From Hyphochytrium catenoides (lineage: Eukaryota > Sar > Hyphochytriomycetes > Hyphochytriales > Hyphochytriaceae): a stretch of DNA of 29,403 nt. The stretch covers positions 16,535 through 45,937 of the forward strand of contig FLMG01002243.1 in the NCBI GenBank assembly GCA_900088475.1, in the 5' to 3' direction. Of this stretch, positions 21,901-29,403 are shown piece after piece. The notes beneath the pieces are model-generated. The model saw only the letters and a program-made list of their open reading frames with translations. It searched no databases and was not told the DNA's origin. Each line of letters starts with the position of its first letter. Within the stretch, counting starts at the first letter, position 1. The translations under genes and the position numbers were made by a program.

Positions 21901-24160
21901 GCGAGGAAAAAACGGAGGGTAAGAGACAGAGGGAAGGGGCAATGGACAATGGCGTGAGGGAAGCAGATGGATTGAAGGGAATCAGGGGTGCAAGTGCGGC
22001 GCAGTGTAATGTATGCTAAAAGAGCTGTGTTCCTGCAGGAGGCTGCGAATATTGCAGAGGTGGATCTTACAACTCCCCTAAGGTACCTTCTCCCTTTCTC
22101 TCTCATGCTCCCTCTTGCGGTCTCTCTCTTATTCGGGTAACTCTGAGTGTATTACTGCTCTGGCTTCCTCCTTCCTGGTCTTGCACGGCTTTGGTATTGC
22201 GAGAGCAGAGAGCAGGGTCCATTTTCAGTCGTCTTAACTACCTGTTATCTTCTGCTTGTTATCAAGGGAGGATGAGCGGATACCCGACGATCATTGGTTT
22301 CATAGAGAAGTGCAGAATAGTAGCAAGAAGAAAAAGGAAAAGTCTGGACGATCGCGGGCTCCCTCTTCATCGTCCAGGACAGGAAAGGCAGAGAAGTCGA
22401 CAAAAGAGAGGAGAAGAAAGAAGGAAAAAGGGGATGTCACCCCTCCTACTTCTTCCCAATCTGGCATTGTGGCAGACCTTCTGGATCTGGACTTTGCTGG
22501 CGCTTCCACCTCTGCTGCAGTCCCTTCAAAGAATGTCCTTAGTACGGCGGTCAAGAAAGAGAAAGGAGGTAAGCATAGGAATGTGGCTGTTTCATAGCAA
22601 AATTAGGCCAAGGGAAAGACGAAAATGATAACCAAGCGGGTTGACCTAAGAAAGTGATTTTGGCCTGCGTCTGCTACCAGGGCACTTCCCTCTTAGTACT
22701 AAGCTCCGGACAGCCTTAGTTCCCAGCCAGATTGGTTATTTCCCTTATGCCTTGTCTCCTTTCAGCCTCCATTTGCTCCTCTACTATTATAATGCTATTG
22801 CGTTGGCCATACTCTTCCCCTTACCTTTCTCTTCTCTCCTCTCTCTGCCGATCCCACCAACCACGTCATCGATGCTCTAAAGATTCAACATCAAGGAGGA
22901 AGCAGAAGGTGAGCTGCTGCTTAAGCGGCAAACGACTCACTCTTCGTTTGCTCTGTCTTCCATTCCCAAACTATCATAAGCCAAAGGCTTGGAGTTGTTG
23001 CTGTCTGCTGCCTCTCGAAACTCATTAGTACGTATCGTTCTTTCTGATACTTGCCGTTCTCCCCGTCCTTATCCTTACAGTCAACGAAGTCCTCGAGGCG
23101 TTGGGTGCATGTGCTAGAAGAGCGTGGGGTGGCTGTTTTTGCGGCTATGAGCCTGGACCCATCGAGTCAGGGAGTAGGAAGACAGAAGGTATGCCTCTTA
23201 CTCGTCACTCCTTGTTGGGGCTGCTGAACCTTTCTACTTCCACCTTCTGCACCTTCCCTTGTTTCTGACCTGCAAGAACTTGCTGGAAGATAAGCCGACT
23301 GTCGTCAGGCTTCTTTGGAGGACATGACTTTGTCCGTTGTTATAACTTTCTACCCTTCTGTCCAAGCTCTTTGTCTTTCAAATACTCTGGGCTCTCCCTT
23401 CTTATTCCGTCTGCCCACTTTCCAGGTTGAGATTAGGCTTCGGTTTAAATTGAAGAAGTCCGGCAAAGTTGCCAACCTAGAAGCTCGATTCTTCGACTCT
23501 TCCACTGTGCGTGTGGAAGGAGACGACGGAGATAAAAGATTAGAAGAAGCAGGGACGAGAGGCGAAAGGCTTGAGACAGGCGGTTATTTATTCCGGGTTG
23601 CTAGCAAGCTGCGCGAGAAGGAAGAAGAGAACGTCAAAATGTTCGTCTCTCTCACGCCGTTGCTCTCCGGACAAGAGCTGAAAGGCTCAATATCCTTCGA
23701 AGCGAAAGGGAATGCCTTTGATTACCCAGTCTTTCTCTCGATTTCCCCCTCTTTGTTTCTTCAACCTACGGATCTTGCCCATGAGGACTTCCTGGACTTG
23801 ATGGCTTCCAGCAGCAAGTGGTCAGCCAGGAAGCTTAAGTTCGAAAAAGAATCGGGAAGAGACTTTGCGGAAGACGAGGAAGAGAAAGACAGGAGAACGG
23901 TGGAATCTCTGACGAAAGAGGTGCGGCGGGTGGTGCCTTCTTCTCTTGTGGATGAGGCGCATGGTTGTGTGGCTCTATACGCTAGGCATCTCCTTGGGCC
24001 TCATGTCGCCATCCTTATCAAAGAAGGCGGGACAGGACGCAGACGGGATGATGGAAATGGAAAGAGGAGAGCAGGGCGATTGACTCTGGAGCTCAAGACT
24101 TCGGATGACAGTCTCACACAGGCGTTAGCGGAGGACCTAGAAGAGATGGTTCCCCGGTAG
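15949..24160 (+). CDS. AP3D1: AP-3 complex subunit delta
   Basis: Large subunit of the AP-3 adaptor, which sorts cargo from endosomes/Golgi to lysosome- or vacuole-like organelles. Exons: 15949-16172, 16469-16565, 16982-17139, 17396-17600, 17823-17974, 18360-18588, 18896-18981, 19234-19562, 19752-19960, 20217-20625, 20773-20824, 20940-20994, 21131-21181, 21283-21366, 21763-21834, 22039-22082, 22267-22568, 22883-22908, 23081-23188, 23426-24160; about 1208 aa (human 1153). Residues 1 to about 660 are the adaptin trunk: MFEKNLQDLVKGIRSHKND, KLTYLQMLGYDMAW, KPYVRKKAVLCMYK, SAAVNVICEL, EDPDQNLKYLGL, VQERASS. SNPFYISS and a Lys/Ser/acidic hinge with LLDLDF follow, then the C-terminal ear (from about 965) ending GPHVAILIKEGG...DDSLTQALAEDLEEM, like human. 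The 21366-21763 junction is ambiguous: an extra exon near 21526-21600 is possible. A C-terminal extension is also possible. Confidence 0.88.
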
Positions 24161-24226
24161 CGCACATATCTATTTCTTGCTAGTTTTCCCCCCTCCAATC
24201 TTCTTTTCTGTGCGCCTCTCTTCTTT

Positions 24227-24250
24227 CTCTCTCTCTCTCTCTCTCTCTCT
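24227..24250 (+). repeat. (CT)n microsatellite
   Basis: A pure CT run in a longer pyrimidine stretch (about 24190-24270) just after the AP-3 delta stop. It lies where intron-type tracts occur elsewhere in the window, which is one reason to suspect a further exon downstream. Confidence 0.9.
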
Positions 24251-24368
24251 TTCGTCTCTTCAAGAGATGATCACCTTAATAGTGGGCTAAAATAATGCGA
24301 ACGGCGTCCATTCTTACCGGGAGAGGTTATGCTGCTACTTCTACATTCTCATTATCTCTTCGAGGCAG

Positions 24369-24605
24369 AGCGTTCCTGAAAGTCTAGCGCTGTCGCTTCA
24401 CGCTCAGATGCTCTGCGTGGTATCACCCGGTTCGGCCCTGACCCCCGCTAACTTTTACGTGCGGTACAGGGTCAGCAAGGCCCTTAAGAATACGGTGGAC
24501 AGAATTGAACAGCAGCGAGCGGTGGAAGAATGGGAAGAGCGGAGGAGAGAGAGAGACCAAACTTTTGTTGAACAAGTGAACGGACGGACGTTTAGCGAAG
24601 CATAG
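24369..24605 (+). other. Coding-like exon, possible AP-3 delta C-terminal extension
   Basis: An open frame of about 78 codons, beginning VPESLALSLHAQMLCVVSPG, then YVRYRVSKALKNTVDRIEQQ, a charged helix-like tail and a TAG stop at 24603-24605. If AP-3 delta used the in-frame GTAGCG at 24157 as a donor and the AG at 24365-24366 as acceptor, the phase fits (CG|C) and the protein would gain about 80 residues instead of stopping at 24160. The human protein ends close to the 24160 stop, which favours the short form. It could also be a small separate gene starting at the ATG at 24408. Confidence 0.35.
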
Positions 24606-24922
24606 GAGGGAAACAGATGCTGGAAGAGGGACCAAGGTCCAAGAGGAAAAAGTGATAGGAGAACGTGACATTAGACATTAGTGTCTTCGATAGATAAAAG
24701 GAAGAGAGATTTGAAGGTCACAGTGTGTCTGGGTGTGTCCCCTCTCTCTTTAGATTGCCCTCTCTATGTAGATGCCGGACAGTACGGGAGAAGCCAGGAG
24801 ATACGCCTGAAGGGAGTATGAACATTGAGTCTGCGAGACAGCGTGTCTTGTGTCACGGCAGACAAGCCCGAGCGCCAGAGGGGCATGGGCTTGATTTAAC
24901 CCAGAGAGAAAGATAGAAGACC
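24606..24922. other. Convergent intergenic spacer
   Basis: Space between the possible AP-3 delta extension and the kinesin stop codon. No gene, RNA or clear terminator was seen. Confidence 0.5.
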
Positions 24923-27900
24923 CTACTCTTCTGCGGGCAGAGGGGCGATGCCGTCATCATACTTCGACATATCCTCCTCCGCAGCCGCTGGAGGAGGATC
25001 GCCTTCTGCAGGATCGTCGTCTACGGTCCCCAGCTGGGCTTTCAGCGTGCGGATCGTGGCCTTGAGTTTGGCAACTTGCTCTGATTCGGCATTCTTGGCT
25101 GCATTGTTAGTGATCAGCTTGACGCGGGAAGCGTAGGCCAAAGAGGTCTGAGTCTCTTCCTACAGCGATAAGGAGATGATCGTGCGTGCCACGTCGTGAG
25201 AGACCAAGCAAGTGCAAGAGAGAAGAAGAAATAAAGATAGACAAGATGGGGCTACTGTTGGCGAGAGAGAGAGGGAGGGAGAGACAGAGGCAAGCACAGA
25301 GAGAGAGACAGAAAGAGAGAGAAAGAAAGAAAGAACCAAAAACAAGTGGGAAGGCGAGGGATTGAGGGCTAGTGTAGAGTTGTGCAGAAACGAAAGGAAG
25401 CAAACCAGCACGGAGAGAGAAGAGAAGCATTGGCTGTCCGCCTAATCACCTGATTGTAATCCGCGGGAGAGATGTTCACGAACATCAGCTGTAAGTCATG
25501 ACCGTGCAGACAAGGAAGTAAACGAGATAGGGTCAGCGAATCATCACGGGAGGGGAGAACGTGGCACGAAGGAAATGAAACACTGAGAAGGAGGAAAGCG
25601 TGCATGAGAAGCCTAAGTTTATCTCATCTGCCGCTACCTACCGTCTTGGCGTTTCCTCCCAAAGAATCTTGCATAAGCTGGGTCAACTGCGGAGGGAGAG
25701 ACAGAGAGCGAGAGAGAGAAAGAGAAAGAGTGTGAGGTTGGAAAGAAGAGAGAGATAAGAAGAGAGAGAAGAGAATAAGGAGCTTTGACTAGAGGTCTTC
25801 CAGCTTCTCTGGGAACGCAGCGTACCTTGTTGTTCCTGTACGGAATGAACTTCTCCCCAGTTGACAGTGCGGAGATGACATCACCCAAGGCTGTGAGTGC
25901 AGGAAGAGATAGAGCGAAGATGAGCAGGACTATCTTGGAGAGGGTAGAAGGTAAAAGACTCCGTAAGCATGACGAGACAGCACAAATTTGTAGAGAGACA
26001 AGCACAGGGCAATCACGACAGTGAGGAAAGGAGGCGAGCGGAGAGACGGATTGAAGAGAGAAAAATAACGAGAGATGAGGGACTTGGGTCAAGAGAGCGG
26101 ACGAGATAACTGCACAGAGAGAGAGAGAAAGGATAAGGGGAACATAGGCTCCACCGTACAGCTCAAACTCTTGTTGATTGCTTGGGCCTCTTTCAGCCTC
26201 TCTGCGGTAGCTCCAGTCTTCCCAGCACGCTCACTGCCTGCCAGGTCCACTAAGCTGAGCTTGCCGATAGTCGTCTGTACGGAAGAGCGGGTTGATGGGA
26301 CGACAGAAAAGAGGTACATGGAGAGGCAAAGGGTGATTAATCATACCCTCCTTTCTCTTTACACCCAGTCGTCCCACTCTCCTCTCTGTCTCTCTCTTTT
26401 TTCTCTCTCTCTTTTTCTCTCTTTCTCTCCCTCTCTCTCTCTCTCACTCTTTCTCTCTCTCTATCTCTGTGTGTCTATATATGTACCTCTCTCTACTTCC
26501 CCATATCCCTTTTGCTCTTCATCTTTGCTGATGACCGTGTCACTCTTTATCCGCCACCTAATGTATGTTCCTTTTCTCCACTCCACCTGTTCCGAGGAGT
26601 CCCTTTCTCGTTCACTTCTCTCTCTCTTCTTTCTCTCTTGTCCCTCTTGTCAATCTCTCTCTGCACTAACTTTCTCCCGCACTCTTGTCCATCCAGCTCT
26701 CCTTCTCCCTAACCTGCTTGGTGGTGCTGTTATAGCATTCTATAAGAATAGAGAAGATGAGATGACTCCGGCTGCTCTCGGCGTTCATCTTTGTTCCTCC
26801 AACTCTTCTGAGAGCATTCCCTCTCTCAAAGAGAGAAAGAAGCTCCTCGGGACTGTTGGCTGCCTTTATCACGATGTTCTTCACAAAGACGAGACCCTTC
26901 TCATCTTTCTTGATGTCAAGCTTGGGCGGCGCGGCTTTGAAGGCGAAGAGCGACCGAGAAAAAAAGAGACTAGTTAGAGAAAAGGGAGAGAAGAAGATGG
27001 AGAAGGAGAAAGAGAGACACACATAGAGAGAGAGAGAAAAGACATTGAGAACTAAACACTCAAACGCCACGCCGGGGGCGAGGGGAATTGTGGAGTCGGA
27101 GACTCAAAAGGTGGGACCCAGCCACGCACGCTAATGAAAAGCTAGTGAGCCAGAGAGGTGGATAATTCAGAGAAGGGAGGGACACACACATCTTGTCTCT
27201 CTCTCTCTCTCTCTCTCTCACTCACTCTCTGTCAGTCAGTTTAGCCCTTCCTTTCTCTCTTTCTATGTGTTCGTATGTCCTACCTGCTGGCCCATTCTCC
27301 ATCCGATGGTAAAGGTCTACAAGGTTGTCCATGTAGAGCTCACACATATAAGAAGTAACCTTGACCTTTCTCTCTGCGCCCCCATTCTCCCTCTCTCCTT
27401 CCTGAATCAAGCCAAAAAGATGCTCAATTGCTCTCCTGGTCAGCCCAGGAGCCGAGGGACTGCCAACCATAGTAAAAGTCTTTCCACTTCCTGTCTGTCC
27501 GTAGGCAAAGATGCATACATTGTACCCGTCAAGCGCTGACTGGATGAGGTTGGCCGTGTCTTCGAAGATCTGTTCCTGTGTGCTTGTTGCAGAGAAAGCT
27601 GCGTCGTAGTTGAACTCTCGCGGACCTCGCGGCGTCTCCAGGATGAGGCATTGCTAGGGTAAGAGACAGAGGAAGAACAAAAATCGGGAAAGTGACAGAA
27701 GAAAGATATGGACAAGCGGGGAGTGGGGGAGAGAGAGAGAGAGAGAGATATTAGGCGGGAAGACAGACGGACGGAAGAGACACGAAAGTTGGCGGAAGAA
27801 TGAAAGGCATGGAGGAAGTAGATGAGTCGCTGAAGGAAACAGGGAAAGAGAGACAGGCAGACTCTGCTCTTTCGGCGGCTCTTTCCCATACAATCTCATC

Positions 27901-29333
27901 TCTCCATCCTCCTCTGATTTTGTGTGTTGCCGCTGTCGTTACTCTCTCTCTCTCTCACTCTCACTCTCTCTCTCTGTGTTTCTCTTATACTGTCTCTCTC
28001 TTTCCGCGTGTACCCTCTCTCCTTATCTAATTCTCTCTCTCTCTCTCTCTCTCTCTTACCTCATCTTTAAAAGTCACAATGCTCTTGCACTGCTTCTCCA
28101 CCTCTGAGCCACTCATCGGTCTACAGCGCGCGTAGACTCGAATCTTCCCCTTCATATCTTCGATGATGTTGAAATACTTTTTCCGCAGCATCTGCTCGGA
28201 CTTGTACGAGCTCTCCAGGTCAGAAACCTGCTTTTGCTTCTCTTTCAGAGAGGCAGTGAGAGAGTCCACCTACAGCGGGAAGAGAGAAAGAGTATAAGAA
28301 CCTGAGGATTGGGCGGAGAAGGGGAAACGTCTTATGAGAGGACAGAGATCAGGACGCCAGCCTTCTCACTTCGTGTCCGCGGGTTAAAAACGTCAGTCGA
28401 AGTAGGAATTGGAGTGCTACGGGAACGAACAAGAAGAAGAAGAAGGAAAGAGAGGGAGAGAGATGGAAAGAGAGAGAGAGGACACAGAGAGAGCAGCAAG
28501 CGATTGGAAAGAGAGAAAAGAGGACCAAAACATTGGGAAGAGAGACAAAAGAGAGAAAACTGAGCTCAATCAGGCATTGCCTCACCTGTTCGGCTAGTGG
28601 CCTGAGCCGAGAGATTTCCTCTTCCAAAGAGGAAATCTTAGATGTCTCGCTTTGAAGCTGAGCTTTCTCAGTCTTCAGCTGCATACCATCAAAAAAAAGA
28701 AGAAAGGGAAAGAAAGAGAGAGAGTTAGAGAGAAACAGAGAGAGACGAGGATAGATGAGACCGAGAGAAGGTAGAAGAGAGAAGGGAAAACAGAGATGAG
28801 AAACAGACAGGTCGAGGAAGGGAGTGGACGCTGGTCACGTTCAAGCACAGAAAGACAGAGGAGAAGAGAGAGCTTGCTGGGAAGAGACACAGAGCCATAA
28901 TGATAACGAAATGGCTGTGACAAAGGTTTAGACCTTGCCTAGGAGAAGAAGAAGAGTGCTCTCCGCAAAACGAGAGAGAACAAGGAGAGATAAAAGATAC
29001 AGAGACGAGAGAGAGACGGAGAGAGACAGGGCGAGGGAATTCTAGTGCCAGTTTAGCTTTCCATTTCACCTTCTGCAACTCCTCGCTAAGTAACGCTTTG
29101 GATTGATCCGTCTCTTGCAAAGCCTTTTGAAGCGTCGCAAGCTCTTTCGCTCGTTCTCTCTCTTCTTCCTCCCTCTCTTTCTTGTGCTTCTTCTCCATCT
29201 CCTGGAGCTTCTTCTCCAATCCTTTCTTTCCTCCGCCTTCCTCCAGCTCTTTCTCTTTCGCCAAGGCTGCTTGAAGCTTTGTTTCCGCCTTGGTTAGACT
29301 TGCTTCTAGTTGCTTGATTTTCACCGCTTGCTC
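24923..29333 (-). CDS. C-terminal motor kinesin (kinesin-14, KCBP-like), 5' end beyond the window
   Basis: Minus-strand exons: 29333-29070, 28678-28586, 28269-28060, 27653-27284, 26934-26714, 26274-26160, 25890-25826, 25686-25642, 25488-25450, 25159-24923. All phases match, giving 552 visible residues; the N-terminal part lies past the right edge. Residues 1 to about 150 are coiled coil (E/K/Q-rich heptads). The neck and motor start ([18 protein letters not shown], about 152-170) is the plus-to-motor junction of minus-end kinesin-14s and resembles plant KCBP. P-loop GQTGSGKT is at 241-248, switch I NAESSRSH at 363-370, switch II DLAGSE at 396-401, then [34 protein letters not shown] and [11 protein letters not shown]. 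After the motor a short helix ([18 protein letters not shown]) and an acidic, proline-rich tail follow. KCBP proteins carry MyTH4-FERM and calmodulin-binding parts; neither is visible here, so minus-end motility is inferred but Ca/CaM control is not. Confidence 0.9.
25264..25335. repeat. (GA)n tract in a kinesin intron
   Basis: GA/GAAA repeats on the plus strand, thus CT-rich on the sense strand of the intron 25160-25449, consistent with an extended polypyrimidine tract. Confidence 0.8.
26380..26475. repeat. (CT)n tract in a kinesin intron, purine-rich in the sense strand
   Basis: CT repeats on the plus strand inside the intron 26275-26713 of a minus-strand gene. The pre-mRNA is GA-rich here, opposite to a normal polypyrimidine tract; only the last 60 or so bases before the acceptor are pyrimidine-rich. 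Confidence 0.8.
27196..27230. repeat. (CT)n microsatellite, donor half of a kinesin intron
   Basis: CT run on the plus strand (GA in the transcript) about 55-90 bases after the donor of the intron 26935-27283. The acceptor half of the same intron is CT-rich in the transcript (plus-strand GA at about 26998-27040). Confidence 0.85.
27728..27749. repeat. (GA)n microsatellite, acceptor half of a kinesin intron
   Basis: A pure GA run on the plus strand (CT in the transcript), complementary to the CT runs at 27941-28056 in the other half of the same intron. Confidence 0.9.
27941..28056. repeat. (CT)n tract, donor half of a kinesin intron
   Basis: Two CT runs (27941-27976 and 28031-28056) with a mixed spacer; purine-rich in the transcript and directly adjoining the GTAAGAG donor. 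Confidence 0.85.
28433..28560. repeat. GA-rich tract in a kinesin intron
   Basis: Imperfect GA/GAAGAA repeats on the plus strand, CT-rich in the transcript, in the intron 28270-28585 between the coiled-coil exons. Confidence 0.75.
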
Positions 29334-29403
29334 CTGGGGCACCCGTGTAAAAAGAAGCCAGACGAAAAGGGAGAAAGAGAGAGAGAGGAGATAGAGACGA
29401 GAG

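Larger units (their letters stand above)
27654..28059 (-). repeat. Intron with inverted GA/CT halves and terminal inverted repeat
   Basis: The 406 bp kinesin intron has GGTAAGAGA at its donor (28060-28052, sense) and TCTCTTACC four bases before its acceptor AG boundary (27666-27658, sense). These are perfect 9-base reverse complements. Inside them the donor side is (GA)n and the acceptor side (CT)n, so the RNA could fold end to end. No flanking target-site duplication is visible. Confidence 0.7.

Noticed and set aside
26075-26977. A 300-codon plus-strand open frame, the longest on that strand
   Set aside because: It lies antisense to kinesin exons E and F and runs through a CT tract. The minus strand carries unmistakable kinesin motifs with proper splicing.
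1-29403. tRNA, rRNA or CRISPR features
   Set aside because: I looked for the tRNA B-box pattern and for spaced direct repeats and found no convincing case by eye; a covariance-model scan would be needed to exclude small RNAs.

Overview
The window is nuclear DNA of a eukaryote. Its genes are split by many short GT-AG introns, mostly 60-520 bp, and spliced homology runs through seven recognisable or well-supported genes. Introns and gene borders are full of (CT)n/(GA)n tracts, and one 32-base N gap sits inside such a tract, so this is a scaffold of a draft assembly. The gene set (AP-3, WASH, SMG9, centrin, a C-terminal kinesin, complex I) fits a free-living, probably flagellate or algal protist such as a stramenopile or chromerid-like alveolate. 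That placement is inference and I cannot fix the taxon.

Layout: 1-3.3 kb is a gene-poor stretch. It has a degraded Ty1/copia-like remnant (tRNA-type primer site, then a protease motif broken by stops) and about 2 kb with no recognisable content. From 3.5 kb the window is compact: WASH complex subunit 3/CCDC53 (+, 3576-5771, 7 exons); a SERF-like small zinc-finger protein (-, 6503-6936, 3 exons); complex I LYR subunit NDUFB9/B22 (+, 7521-8126, 3 exons); a small unknown gene with an N-terminal MGNACA acylation-type motif (+, 8194 to 9032 or 9502); centrin (+, 9637-11814, 7 exons); the NMD factor SMG9 (-, 12120-15056, 8 exons); AP-3 complex delta subunit (+, 15949-24160, about 20 exons); and a KCBP-like kinesin-14 (-, 24923 to beyond the right edge, 10 exons visible).

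The genes are not an operon. Pairs are convergent (CCDC53/SERF-like, centrin/SMG9, AP-3 delta/kinesin) or divergent (SERF-like/NDUFB9, SMG9/AP-3 delta), with intergenic gaps of 67-900 bp. Several share endomembrane or cytoskeleton themes: WASH acts on endosomal actin, AP-3 on endosome-to-lysosome carriers, and centrin and kinesin-14 on microtubule organisation. This is probably chance.

Exon models were built by hand from splice signals, phase and remembered family features. For CCDC53, the SERF-like gene, NDUFB9, centrin, SMG9 and the visible kinesin, all phases close. For AP-3 delta one hinge junction and the C-terminus are ambiguous. No tRNA, rRNA, CRISPR or intact mobile element was seen.
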